64,000 bases of DNA, taken from NCBI RefSeq assembly GCF_036327005.1, contig NZ_JAUGZK010000006.1, positions 1-64,000 on the forward strand. The letters are read 5' to 3'. The notes beneath the pieces are model-generated. The model had not been told where the DNA came from. It did no database searches and saw nothing but the letters and a program-made list of their open reading frames with translations. Source of the DNA: Alkalimonas mucilaginosa. Lineage in GTDB: Bacteria > Pseudomonadota > Gammaproteobacteria > Enterobacterales > Alteromonadaceae. Below, in pieces: positions 51,730-60,752 of the stretch. Positions within the stretch are counted from its first letter, which is position 1, and every line of letters starts with the position of its first letter. The position numbers and the translations under genes were made by a program.

Positions 51730-51758
51730 GTTATAACAAGCATTCAGAGCGCTTGCAA
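51730..51758 (-). promoter_or_regulatory. Sigma-70 promoter of hupB
   Basis: On the minus strand TTGCAA (51753-51758), a 17-base spacer and TATAAC (51730-51735) form a good -35/-10 pair about 70 bases before the hupB GTG. Confidence 0.6.
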
Positions 51759-51798
51759 GCAGAAGAGAGCTTCATACAACAATTTTTCCACTTTGAGC

Positions 51799-51823
51799 CC
51801 AGCCCTTATCAGATAAGGGCTGG
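51799..51823 (-). terminator. Hairpin downstream of lon
   Basis: CCAGCCCTTATC and GATAAGGGCTGG form a 12-base inverted repeat around a single A, 45 bases after the lon stop. There is no U-run on either strand, so it may be a terminator aided by Rho or an mRNA-stabilising hairpin. Confidence 0.5.
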
Positions 51824-51867
51824 AGAACTTTCACTAAGTTAGCACAGCCATAGAGAATGAAAAGCCT

Positions 51868-54264
51868 TTAATGGGCATTTTTTTCTATTTTTGCGCTTTT
51901 TGCTGCTTTTTTTGTCAGGATCTCAGGCTGAAAGCGGCTTATCGGCTCTTGCAGAGCCAACTCCAACACTTCGTCAATCCATTTAACCGCTTTAATTTCC
52001 AGATCGGCTTTGACGTTGTCAGGAATTTCTTTTAAATCGCGCAGGTTATCATGTGGGATCAACACCCGCTTGATACCACCACGATGTGCTGCCAGCAGTT
52101 TTTCTTTCAAACCACCAATCGGCAGTACTTCACCGCGCAAGGTAATTTCACCCGTCATGGCGACATCTGCCCTTACCGGATTGCCGGTTAAACTGGAGAC
52201 CAGGGCCGTCACCATGCCAATACCAGCGCTCGGACCATCTTTTGGTGTCGCACCTTCTGGTACATGCACATGGATATCACGGGTTTCGTAGAAGTCATCA
52301 TTAATACGCAGCAATTCTGCCCGGCTACGCACAACGGTCATTGCCGCCTGAATCGATTCTTTCATCACATCACCGAGCGAGCCGGTAAAAGTGAGTTTGC
52401 CTTTACCAACTACGGCGGCAGCTTCAATGGTCAGTAAATCACCACCCACTTCGGTCCAGGCCAGGCCAGTAACCTGACCAATGCGGTTGTTGTCTTCTGC
52501 TTTGCCATAGTCATAACGCTGCACCCCCAGATAGCTTTCCAGGTTCGCTTGCTCTATTACCACGGTTTTGGTGTCTTTGTTCAGCAAAATTTCTTTGACT
52601 GCTTTGCGACACAGCTTGGAAATTTCCCGCTCCAGGCTACGTACCCCGGCTTCCCGGGTGTAATAACGGATAATACCGATAATGGCATCGTCTTTAATGT
52701 CGATTTCATGCGGTTTTAAGCCATTACGTCCTACCTGCTTGCTGATCAGATGCTGCTTGGCAATATTCAGCTTTTCGTCTTCGGTGTAACCGGACAGACG
52801 AATGACCTCCATCCGATCCAGCAAGGGTGCCGGAATGTTCAGACTGTTGGACGTAGCAACAAACATCACATCGGATAAGTCGTAATCAACTTCCAGGTAA
52901 TGATCGCTGAAGCTGGTGTTTTGCTCTGGATCCAGCACCTCCAGTAACGCCGCGGCTGGATCGCCCCGGAAATCTGAGGCCATCTTGTCGATTTCATCCA
53001 ACAGAAACAGCGGATTACGCACCCCTACTTTGGCCATTTTCTGGATAATCTTGCCTGGCATTGAGCCAATGTAGGTACGGCGATGACCACGGATCTCTGC
53101 TTCATCCCGCACGCCACCCAGCGCCATTCGCACGTACTTACGGCCGGTGGCTTTGGCAATCGACTGCCCTAACGAGGTTTTACCCACCCCAGGCGGGCCA
53201 ACCAGGCACAAGATCGGGCCTTTTAATTTATTGACCCGCTGCTGCACCGCCAAATACTCGATGATGCGCTCTTTCACTTTCTCCAAACCGTAGTGATCCG
53301 AGTCGAGAATTTTCTCAGCACCGGCCAAATCCTTTTTCACCTTACTACGGGTTTTCCAGGGCACATTGCTCAACCAGTCGATGTAGCTACGTACCACCGT
53401 AGCTTCCGCCGACATCGGCGACATCATCTTCAGCTTTTGCAGTTCGGCTTTAGCCTTATCCGCCGCTTCGGCTGGCATTTTGGCTTGCTCTATCTTATTG
53501 CTCAGCGTTTCAAATTCGTCCGGCGCATCTTCCAACTCGCCCAGTTCTTTTTGAATGGCTTTCATTTGCTCATTCAAATAGTACTCGCGCTGGCTTTTCT
53601 CCATCTGTTTTTTAACACGACTGCGGATACGACGTTCGACCTGAAGGATGTCGATTTCGCTTTCCATCATCGCCATTAAGAATTCAAGCCGCTCGGTGAC
53701 ATTGCTGATTTCCAGCACCTTTTGCTTGTCTTCAACTTTAAGCGGCATATGAGCAGCCATGGTATCGGCCAAGCGGGCTGCATCCTCGATGCCACTTAAG
53801 GCTGTCAGGACTTCCGGCGGGATCTTTTTATTCAGTTTGATGTAACCTTCAAACTGATTGATAGCAGAGCGTAGGAATACCTCTTGCTCTTTGCTGTCGA
53901 CATCCGAGGTAGCGACCATTTCGATATCAGCAGCAAAACTGTGTTCGGTTTCGGTAAATTCAAGCAAACGGGCCCGCTGGCTGCCTTCTACCAACACTTT
54001 TACAGTGCCATCCGGTAATTTAAGCAGTTGCAAAATGGTGGCCACAGTACCAATCTGGTACAGGTCTTCAGCTTTAGGATCATCCTGGCTGGCGTCTTTT
54101 TGTGCCACCAGAAAAATTTGCTTGTCATTGTCCATGGCGGCGTCCAGGCATTTGATGGATTTCGCCCGACCGACAAACAAAGGGATCACCATATGCGGGT
54201 ATACCACCACATCGCGCAGAGCCAACACCGGCATATGACGACGTTCAATCTGTTGTTCAGTCAT
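51868..54264 (-). CDS. lon: ATP-dependent protease Lon
   Basis: 798 residues, full length. N-terminal substrate domain to about 300, AAA+ domain with Walker A GPPGVGKT (356-363) and Walker B LFLLDEIDK, and a C-terminal protease domain with the Ser679/Lys722 dyad (TPKDGPSAGIG and GGLKEKLLAAHRGG), at the same numbering as E. coli. It degrades misfolded and regulatory proteins in the cytoplasm. GAGAG precedes the ATG. Downstream of clpX in the usual clpP-clpX-lon-hupB order. Confidence 0.98.
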   Translation of the reverse strand: MTEQQIERRHMPVLALRDVVVYPHMVIPLFVGRAKSIKCLDAAMDNDKQIFLVAQKDASQDDPKAEDLYQIGTVATILQLLKLPDGTVKVLVEGSQRARLLEFTETEHSFAADIEMVATSDVDSKEQEVFLRSAINQFEGYIKLNKKIPPEVLTALSGIEDAARLADTMAAHMPLKVEDKQKVLEISNVTERLEFLMAMMESEIDILQVERRIRSRVKKQMEKSQREYYLNEQMKAIQKELGELEDAPDEFETLSNKIEQAKMPAEAADKAKAELQKLKMMSPMSAEATVVRSYIDWLSNVPWKTRSKVKKDLAGAEKILDSDHYGLEKVKERIIEYLAVQQRVNKLKGPILCLVGPPGVGKTSLGQSIAKATGRKYVRMALGGVRDEAEIRGHRRTYIGSMPGKIIQKMAKVGVRNPLFLLDEIDKMASDFRGDPAAALLEVLDPEQNTSFSDHYLEVDYDLSDVMFVATSNSLNIPAPLLDRMEVIRLSGYTEDEKLNIAKQHLISKQVGRNGLKPHEIDIKDDAIIGIIRYYTREAGVRSLEREISKLCRKAVKEILLNKDTKTVVIEQANLESYLGVQRYDYGKAEDNNRIGQVTGLAWTEVGGDLLTIEAAAVVGKGKLTFTGSLGDVMKESIQAAMTVVRSRAELLRINDDFYETRDIHVHVPEGATPKDGPSAGIGMVTALVSSLTGNPVRADVAMTGEITLRGEVLPIGGLKEKLLAAHRGGIKRVLIPHDNLRDLKEIPDNVKADLEIKAVKWIDEVLELALQEPISRFQPEILTKKAAKSAKIEKNAH

Positions 54265-54389
54265 TTTTCACTCTCGAATAAGTTGCATGCAGCTGCAAAC
54301 GGATATGGTAACTATATGAGGCCGGTTTTCAGAACTTCAATTGCTTGCTGCTGATTTCCTGCATCTGCATGTGCCAAGCCTGAAATAGC

Positions 54390-54412
54390 CCGGGCAGCAG
54401 CTCGCTGCCCGG
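54390..54412 (-). terminator. Hairpin downstream of clpX
   Basis: CCGGGCAGC and GCTGCCCGG pair around a five-base loop, seven bases after the clpX stop; on the minus strand GCTATTTC follows. Probable terminator separating clpPX from lon, which should then have its own promoter in the remaining 125 bases. Confidence 0.6.
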
Positions 54413-54419
54413 TGAAGGT

Positions 54420-55700
54420 TTAATGCGATTCAGCGACCGCAGGATCTTTACGTTGGTAAATCAAAATAGGATCGGACTCACCGCGAATCACGGTATCATC
54501 AATCACTACCTTGCTGACATCTTCCATCGATGGCAGCTCGTACATGGTATCCAGCAACACACCTTCGACGATGGATCGCAAACCACGGGCACCGGTTTTC
54601 CGCTCCATGGCTTTTTGCGCAATGGCCTTTAACGCATCTTCACGGAACTCCAGCTCGACCCCTTCCATATCAAACAAAGAGGCAAACTGTTTGACCAGTG
54701 CATTCTTTGGCTGACTAAGGATTTGCACCAGCGCATCCGCATCCAGCTCGGTTAAGGTAGCCACCACTGGCAAACGACCAATGAACTCCGGGATCAGACC
54801 GTACTTCACCAAATCTTCCGGTTCAACATCTTTGAAGGTTTCAGTCAGACTGCGGCTGCTTTCTCTGCTTTTCACTTCAGCGCCAAAACCAATACCGGCG
54901 CCTTTGGCAGAGCGTTGCTCGATCACCTTATCCAGCCCGGCAAAAGCACCACCACAGATAAAGAGGATCTTGGAAGTATCAACCTGCAAGAACTCCTGCT
55001 GCGGATGCTTACGGCCACCTTGCGGAGGTACCGAAGCAATGGTGCCTTCAATCAGTTTTAACAAGGCCTGCTGCACGCCTTCACCCGACACATCTCTGGT
55101 GATAGAAGGGTTATCGGACTTGCGGGAAATTTTATCAATTTCATCGATGTAGACGATGCCACGCTGGGCTTTTTCTACGTCGTAGTCGCATTTTTGCAGC
55201 AGCTTCTGAATGATGTTTTCCACATCTTCACCGACATAACCTGCTTCGGTTAAAGTGGTGGCGTCGGCCATGGTAAAAGGCACATCCAGCAAACGGGCCA
55301 GGGTTTCTGCCAGCAAGGTTTTACCGCTGCCAGTTGGACCAATCAGCAGGATATTGCTTTTGCCCAGCTCAACATCCGGCTTGTTGCCTGCATTACGCAA
55401 CCGCTTATAGTGATTGTACACAGCGACAGCCAGGACTTTTTTGGCATGCTCCTGACCAATCACATAGTCATCGAGGTGATGACGGATTTCATGCGGAGTA
55501 GGCAGTTTATCTGCTTCACGCTTGGGCGAGATATCCTTGATTTCTTCACGGATAATATCGTTGCATAAATCGACGCACTCATCACAGATATAAACCTGCG
55601 GGCCTGCGATCAGCTTGCGCACCTCGTGCTGTGACTTGCCACAAAAGGAGCAGTACAACAATTTACCGCCTTTGTCACCGTCAGTGCGGTTATCAGCCAT
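54420..55700 (-). CDS. clpX: ClpXP protease ATPase subunit ClpX
   Basis: 426 residues from the ATG at 55700 (AGAGGA upstream); the longer frame to 55766 has no conserved residues. Zinc finger Cys17, Cys20, Cys39, Cys42 (LLYCSFCGKSQ ... VYICDECVDLC), Walker A GPTGSGKT, Walker B VYIDEIDK, and the IGF-type ClpP-binding loop as GIGFGAE. It unfolds tagged substrates and feeds them to ClpP, encoded 76 bases upstream. Standard length and order. Confidence 0.98.
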   Translation of the reverse strand: MADNRTDGDKGGKLLYCSFCGKSQHEVRKLIAGPQVYICDECVDLCNDIIREEIKDISPKREADKLPTPHEIRHHLDDYVIGQEHAKKVLAVAVYNHYKRLRNAGNKPDVELGKSNILLIGPTGSGKTLLAETLARLLDVPFTMADATTLTEAGYVGEDVENIIQKLLQKCDYDVEKAQRGIVYIDEIDKISRKSDNPSITRDVSGEGVQQALLKLIEGTIASVPPQGGRKHPQQEFLQVDTSKILFICGGAFAGLDKVIEQRSAKGAGIGFGAEVKSRESSRSLTETFKDVEPEDLVKYGLIPEFIGRLPVVATLTELDADALVQILSQPKNALVKQFASLFDMEGVELEFREDALKAIAQKAMERKTGARGLRSIVEGVLLDTMYELPSMEDVSKVVIDDTVIRGESDPILIYQRKDPAVAESH

Positions 55701-55776
55701 GTAACTTCCTCTTTCACTTCCCCCGCAGTAACGTACTGGGGGCATTGCTACTTCATACCATAGCAAAAAAATGCCG

Positions 55777-56403
55777 TTATTTCGCGTCCCGTTGTGTCAA
55801 AATTGCATCAACCAGGCCATATTCTTTTGCCATCTCGGCGGTTAAGAAGTTATCGCGCTCAGTGTCATGGCAAATTTTCTCGTAGCTCTGGCCGGTATGC
55901 TCTGCCAGTAAACGATTCAATCGTTCCTTTATACTTAAGATCTCACGGGCGTGGATCTCAATATCGGTAGCTTGCCCCTGAAAACCGCCGAGCGGCTGGT
56001 GGATCATCACCCGGGCATTCGGCAGACAGAAACGTTTGCCCTTGGCACCACCGGATAACAGAAAAGCACCCATGCTGGCAGCCTGGCCCATACAGACAGT
56101 AGCTACATCCGGCTTGATAAACTGCATGGTATCGTAAATCGACATGCCGGCTGTGACGACACCACCTGGAGAGTTGATGTAAATGTAGATGTCTTTTTCC
56201 GGGTTCTCAGACTCTAAGAACAACAGCTGTGCGCAAATCAGATTGGCCATGTGATCTTCCACCGGACCGGTAAGGAAAATAACACGCTCTTTCAGCAAGC
56301 GGGAGTAGATATCAAAAGAGCGCTCACCTTTGGCGGTTTGTTCAATCACAATGGGAACTAAAGCGTTGATAAGATCCTGATGTGGCGTGTTTTGAAACGA
56401 CAT
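55777..56403 (-). CDS. clpP: ATP-dependent Clp protease proteolytic subunit
   Basis: 208 residues. Catalytic triad Ser110 (MGQAASMGAFLL), His135 (RVMIHQPLGG) and Asp184 (DTERDNFL), all in the expected motifs; a short N-terminal propeptide is present, as in E. coli. It forms the barrel-shaped protease chamber with ClpX. AGGAAGCTATCT precedes the ATG. Between tig and clpX in the conserved order. Confidence 0.98.
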   Translation of the reverse strand: MSFQNTPHQDLINALVPIVIEQTAKGERSFDIYSRLLKERVIFLTGPVEDHMANLICAQLLFLESENPEKDIYIYINSPGGVVTAGMSIYDTMQFIKPDVATVCMGQAASMGAFLLSGGAKGKRFCLPNARVMIHQPLGGFQGQATDIEIHAREILSIKERLNRLLAEHTGQSYEKICHDTERDNFLTAEMAKEYGLVDAILTQRDAK

Positions 56404-56445
56404 AGATAGCTTCCTGATGAGTGGCGGTTTACCGCCGGAAAATGA

Positions 56446-56474
56446 AATGGCCCGAACAAAATGTCCGAGCCATT
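56446..56474 (-). terminator. Hairpin between tig and clpP
   Basis: On the minus strand AATGGC/GCCATT closes a stem that continues with TCGGACA/TGTTCGG through two G-U pairs, about 13 base pairs with a three-base loop, followed by TCATTTTCC. It can act as a terminator of tig or as an attenuator for clpP. Confidence 0.55.
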
Positions 56475-56520
56475 AAAACTGCGTTACCAACAGAAGTCAA
56501 TCCTAGTTGACTTAGCCAGC

Positions 56521-57834
56521 TTAGTTGGCAGCCTGTTGTGGATTCATGATCTCATCAAACTTGGCAGGGGCATCGGTCACAGTGGCTTTGCTCAGTACCA
56601 GCTCGATGGCTTGATCTTCCAACGCAACGTTACGCATGCTTTGCAGCAGCTCTTGATTGCTGTTGTAGTACTGGACGACTTCCTGCGGGTCTTCGTAAGC
56701 AGACGCCACATCGGCAATCAGCTCCTGCACACGGCTGTCGTCTACTTTCAGCTCATTGGTCTTGATGATTTCGCCCAACAACAAACCAACTTTCACGCGA
56801 TCTTTGGCTTGCTCTTCAAACAAGGACGCTGGCAGCTCTGGCAATTGCTTCGGATCCAGGTTCTGACCAAAGCGTTGCATGGCTTGCTTACGCAGCACAT
56901 CAACTTCACCGGCAATCAACGACTTAGGAACTTCTACTTCGTTGTTGGCTAACAGGCCTTTGATCACTTGATCTTTGACTTTGCCACGTACCGTTTGCTT
57001 TAACTCACGCTCCATGTTTTTACGCACTTCCGTTTTCAGTGCATCCACCGTAGCTTCGGTTAAACCAAACAAAGCAGCAAACTCGTCGTTCAATTCAGGC
57101 AGAACCTGCTTTTCCACTTTCTTCACAGTCACTGCGAAGCTGGCAGCTTTGCCTTTTAAGTTTTCAGCATGGTAATCTTCCGGGAAAGTGACTTCCAGCG
57201 TGGTTTCCTCACCGGCTTTCTTGCCAATCAGGCCTTCTTCAAAGCCTGGGATCATGCGGCCCTGGCCAAGTTCCAGCGTAAAGTCAGAGGCTTTGCCGCC
57301 TTCAAACTCTTCACCATCAATGCTGCCAACAAAGTCCATAATGATACGGTCATTTTTAGCTGCTTTGCCTTTTTTCTCGGCCCAGCTGGCGTGTTGCTTG
57401 CGCAGGGTTTCCAGCATTTTGTCCAGATCGGCGTCATTGATTTCGACAACCGGCTTGCTGACTTCAATTTTGTCCAGTGCCTGCACTTCAACTTCAGGAT
57501 AGACTTCAAAAGTGGCAGCGAACTGCAAATCTTTACCTGCTTCCAGTGCCTGTGGTGCGAAGGTTGGAGAACCAGCAGGGGTAATTTTCTGCTCAATAAT
57601 GGCTTCGTAGAAGCTGCGCTGCATTTGCTCGGAAGCAACTTCCTGCAATACCGCTTGACCATAACGCTTTTGAATGATGGATACAGGCGCTTTGCCTGGA
57701 CGGAAGCCGTCGATGCGCTGGCGCTTAGCCAGATCACGCAAACGGTTTTTAACTTCAGACTGAATGGCATCAGCCGGTACGGTAATGGTTAAACGGCGCT
57801 CTAAACCCTGAGTGGTTTCCACAGAAACTTGCAT
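56521..57834 (-). CDS. tig: Trigger factor
   Basis: 437 residues, normal length. The N-terminal ribosome-binding domain includes the signature GFRPGKAP (about 44-51), the middle FKBP-like isomerase domain runs about 155-245 (DRIIMDFVGSIDGEEFEGGKASDF), and the C-terminal chaperone arms follow. It binds nascent chains at the ribosome exit. GAGGTAACAAG precedes the ATG. First gene of the tig-clpP-clpX series, with a clear promoter upstream. Confidence 0.98.
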   Translation of the reverse strand: MQVSVETTQGLERRLTITVPADAIQSEVKNRLRDLAKRQRIDGFRPGKAPVSIIQKRYGQAVLQEVASEQMQRSFYEAIIEQKITPAGSPTFAPQALEAGKDLQFAATFEVYPEVEVQALDKIEVSKPVVEINDADLDKMLETLRKQHASWAEKKGKAAKNDRIIMDFVGSIDGEEFEGGKASDFTLELGQGRMIPGFEEGLIGKKAGEETTLEVTFPEDYHAENLKGKAASFAVTVKKVEKQVLPELNDEFAALFGLTEATVDALKTEVRKNMERELKQTVRGKVKDQVIKGLLANNEVEVPKSLIAGEVDVLRKQAMQRFGQNLDPKQLPELPASLFEEQAKDRVKVGLLLGEIIKTNELKVDDSRVQELIADVASAYEDPQEVVQYYNSNQELLQSMRNVALEDQAIELVLSKATVTDAPAKFDEIMNPQQAAN

Positions 57835-57943
57835 CTTGTTACCTCAAAATCAAATTCAGGCGCTTGATGTCACGCCGAAAAAATCGAGTCTGATTCTCGC
57901 CTGAGCCGCAGCTCAACAGACTTGTAGTTAAATAGGACGCGGC

Positions 57944-57972
57944 ATTATAGCGAGCGTAAAACAGCAAGTCGA
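57944..57972 (-). promoter_or_regulatory. Sigma-70 promoter of tig
   Basis: On the minus strand TCGACT (57967-57972), a 17-base spacer and a perfect TATAAT (57944-57949) lie about 110 bases before the tig ATG. The remaining bases of the 235-base gap hold the proA terminator. Confidence 0.65.
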
Positions 57973-58024
57973 GCCCCCTGCTCCAGTTTCGTCATTTGCC
58001 CCTAAAATCAGTGCTTGCAGATAG

Positions 58025-58052
58025 CAACAAGCCGCCCGTAGGCGGCTTGTTG
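58025..58052 (-). terminator. Terminator of proBA
   Basis: CAACAAGCCGCC and GGCGGCTTGTTG, 12 base pairs with a four-base CGTA loop, lie 18 bases after the proA stop. The U content after the stem is low, but stem length and position make it the likely end of the proBA transcript. Confidence 0.75.
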
Positions 58053-58069
58053 TAACTGAGCTCAACCTG

Positions 58070-59332
58070 TTAACGGGTCTGGCCCTGGCCGGTGACCACA
58101 AAACGCTCTGTGGTCAGCGCTTCCAAGCCCATTGGGCCGTACGCATGCAGCTTGCTGGTCGAGATGCCGATTTCAGCACCAAGGCCAAGCTCGCCGCCAT
58201 CGGAGAAACGGGATGAGGCATTGTGCATCACCACGGCCGCATCGACCTGATTGATAAAGGTATCGGCACTGGCCTGATCCTGAGTACAGATCACCTCGGT
58301 ATGGTAACTGCCAAACTGATCGATATGCGCCATGGCCGCATCCAGATCATCCACCACCCGGATAGCAATTTCCGGTGCCAGGTATTCCTGGCCAAAATCA
58401 CCAGCGGCAATCGGCTCGGCACCATCAAAGTAACCAATGCTACGCTCACAGGCATGCACTTTGACCTGATGAGCACGGAAGGCTTCAGCCACCATTGGCA
58501 AAAAGTCGGCCGCCTGATGCTTATTGACCAACAGGCATTCCAAGGCATTGCAGACGCCAGGACGCTGCACTTTGCCGTTTAACAGTAATTCCAACGCCAT
58601 ATTCAGATCGGCACTTTGATCCACGTACAGGTGGCACACGCCTTTAAAATGCTGGATCACCGGTACCCGACTGTTGTCGGTGACAAAGCGGATTAAGCCT
58701 TCACCACCGCGCGGGATCACCAGGTCAATAAACTGATCTTGCTGAATCAAGTCCAGCATCAGTTGCCGATCCGGATCCGGCACTATGGTGATCACCTCTT
58801 CGGGTAACGAATGCTCGGCCAGTGCCTGATGCATGGCTTTGGCGATGGCCAGGCTGGTTTGAATAGCTTCACGACCACAGCGTAAAATGACCGCATTGCC
58901 GGATTTAAAACACAGCGCGCCGGCATCGGCGGTGACATTGGGCCGGGCTTCGTAAATCATACAAATCACGCCTAAAGGAATGCGGCGTTTCTCAATGCGA
59001 ATGCCATTGGGACGTTCTTCAATAAAACGCTTGTTGCCTACCGGATCGGGCAAATGAATAATCTGTTCGATGGCCGCTGCCATCGCATCAATCCGATCAG
59101 CAGTCAGTGTCAAACGATCCTGCATGGCTGCACTGGTGTTGTTGGCTTTGGCCGTTTCCAGCTCAACTGCATTAGCCTCTAAAATAGCCGGGGTAGCAGA
59201 GCGAATGGCATTGGCCATGCTCTGCAACACGTAATTCTTTTGCTCTGTTGATAAATGCGCAACGGCTTTGGCTGCTTTGGCTGCCTGAGCGGCAAGAGTC
59301 GCCGCACTGGTTCCCAAACTAAGGGTACTCAT
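58070..59332 (-). CDS. proA: Gamma-glutamyl phosphate reductase
   Basis: 420 residues, normal length. Aldehyde-dehydrogenase fold with the ProA motifs: RIEKRRIPLGVICMIYEARPNVT, ILRCGREA, and the catalytic Cys in QRPGVCNALECLLV; VIPRGGEGLIRFV is also diagnostic. It reduces gamma-glutamyl phosphate to glutamate semialdehyde, the second step of proline synthesis. Its ATG overlaps the proB stop by four bases, so both proteins, which act as a complex, are made together. Confidence 0.97.
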   Translation of the reverse strand: MSTLSLGTSAATLAAQAAKAAKAVAHLSTEQKNYVLQSMANAIRSATPAILEANAVELETAKANNTSAAMQDRLTLTADRIDAMAAAIEQIIHLPDPVGNKRFIEERPNGIRIEKRRIPLGVICMIYEARPNVTADAGALCFKSGNAVILRCGREAIQTSLAIAKAMHQALAEHSLPEEVITIVPDPDRQLMLDLIQQDQFIDLVIPRGGEGLIRFVTDNSRVPVIQHFKGVCHLYVDQSADLNMALELLLNGKVQRPGVCNALECLLVNKHQAADFLPMVAEAFRAHQVKVHACERSIGYFDGAEPIAAGDFGQEYLAPEIAIRVVDDLDAAMAHIDQFGSYHTEVICTQDQASADTFINQVDAAVVMHNASSRFSDGGELGLGAEIGISTSKLHAYGPMGLEALTTERFVVTGQGQTR

Positions 59333-60456
59333 AATCTCTCCAATAATGTCATCTCATCACGGTGAATCACTTCGTAGGTACTGCCGGGCAGGATATCCCC
59401 CAGCTGCTCTGCGATTGCACTGGTCTGCTGACCTTTGATGCTAAATAGCTCACGGGCACTGTAACGACTGACGCCTTTGGCAATGGATACTTTACCACTG
59501 CCGCAACGAACAATCACCGCATCGCCGGGTTCAAATTCCCCTTGCACATGCACAATGCCACTGCACAGCAGGGAAGCCCCCTGATGACACAATGCTTTCA
59601 TGCAGCCATCATCCACCCAAATTTCGCCTTTGGCGCGCAGAGTATGGCGCACCCAATGTTTTTTACCGGACATCGGGTCTGTGTGGCCATAAAAAATGGT
59701 GCCCGGATTAAAGCCATCCAGCAAACGGGTAAAGGTATCCTGCTGGTGACCATCGACAATCAGGGTATCCACACCATGGGTGGTAGCCTTTTCGGCCGCC
59801 TGTACCTTGGTCCGCATGCCGCCTGTGCCAACGCTCGAGCTGGCCCCGCCGGCCAGGCTATAAATACGCTCATCAATGGTCCGTACTTCCGGGATCAGCT
59901 GGGCTGATGGATCCTTGTTGGGATCGGCGGTAAAAAGCCCGGTAATGTCCGAACAAATGATCAGCGCATCCGCATTGGCAACGGTGGCGACCATGGCAGC
60001 CAGGTTATCATTGTCTCCTACTTTGATTTCTTCAGTGGCAATGGTGTCGTTTTCATTGACGATCGGCAACACCTGATGATCCAATAAACGCCTGAAGGTA
60101 TTACGCACATTGACATGACGCACCCGATCACTCAGATCACCATGGGTCAGCAATACCTGAGCACAAGGAAAATCAAAACAGTTGGACCAGAAATTCATCA
60201 TCTGGTTTTGACCAACCGCGGCCATGGCCCGTTTTAAGGCAATGGGAACCCGGTGATGATTGAAATTAAAATGATGCCTGCCTGCAGCAACACTGCCTGA
60301 TGAAACCAGGATCACCTCAATATCGCGGTCACGACATTGACGGATGAAATCAGCGATGGGGCCTAAATATTTTTCACTGCAACCGGCCTGGGGATCGGGG
60401 GCAATTAATGCACTACCGACTTTCAGCACTATCCTGCGCCAGGATGGGTTCAACAT
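59329..60456 (-). CDS. proB: Glutamate 5-kinase with PUA domain
   Basis: 375 residues from the ATG at 60456 (GGAGGAGCT upstream); the longer frame to 60513 is not conserved. Kinase domain to about 260: RRIVLKVGSALI, VSSGSVAAG, NENDTIATEEIKVGDNDNLAA, and the SSSVGTGGMRTKVQAA segment. The C-terminal 75 residues form a PUA domain (HWVRHTLRAKGEIWVDDGC). It phosphorylates glutamate as the first, proline-inhibited step of proline synthesis. First gene of proBA; the 296-base spacer upstream holds the terminator at 60661-60690 and no gene. Confidence 0.96.
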   Translation of the reverse strand: MLNPSWRRIVLKVGSALIAPDPQAGCSEKYLGPIADFIRQCRDRDIEVILVSSGSVAAGRHHFNFNHHRVPIALKRAMAAVGQNQMMNFWSNCFDFPCAQVLLTHGDLSDRVRHVNVRNTFRRLLDHQVLPIVNENDTIATEEIKVGDNDNLAAMVATVANADALIICSDITGLFTADPNKDPSAQLIPEVRTIDERIYSLAGGASSSVGTGGMRTKVQAAEKATTHGVDTLIVDGHQQDTFTRLLDGFNPGTIFYGHTDPMSGKKHWVRHTLRAKGEIWVDDGCMKALCHQGASLLCSGIVHVQGEFEPGDAVIVRCGSGKVSIAKGVSRYSARELFSIKGQQTSAIAEQLGDILPGSTYEVIHRDEMTLLERL

Positions 60457-60660
60457 AGCTCCTCCGTTTTTGAAACCGTGGCTATGATAGCAAATTTTGT
60501 AACTCGGCACCACCGGCTTTCAGAAAGCAGCTAACTTATAGACACTATAACCTACAAAAATACCTATATTAAACATGAATTTACTCATGCAAAACTGATT
60601 ATCGCTTATTTTTTGGCCAAAACAGCAGTATTATCCCGCTTCATTATTCTGTAATAAAAT

Positions 60661-60690
60661 TACAAAAACCGCAGCATCCCGACTGCGGTT
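60661..60690 (-). terminator. Terminator of the E1-fusion/acyltransferase operon
   Basis: On the minus strand AACCGCAG-TCGGGATG-CTGCGGTT is followed by TTTGTAATTTT. It lies 63 bases after the acyltransferase stop and separates this operon from proB. Confidence 0.8.
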
Positions 60691-60752
60691 CTAAAGGATA
60701 GCAGTGGTTGAACAATCTAAGGGAGTGCTCAGGCACTGCAATAAAGCAGCAG

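Noticed and set aside
55721..55742. Terminator between clpP and clpX
   Set aside because: The CAGTA/TACTG hairpin has a bulge below its C/G-rich base and no U-run, and clpP-clpX are normally co-transcribed, so it is left unannotated.
57169..57792. 207-residue open frame antisense to trigger factor
   Set aside because: Phe-rich shadow of the Lys/Glu-rich tig coding sequence; no independent support.
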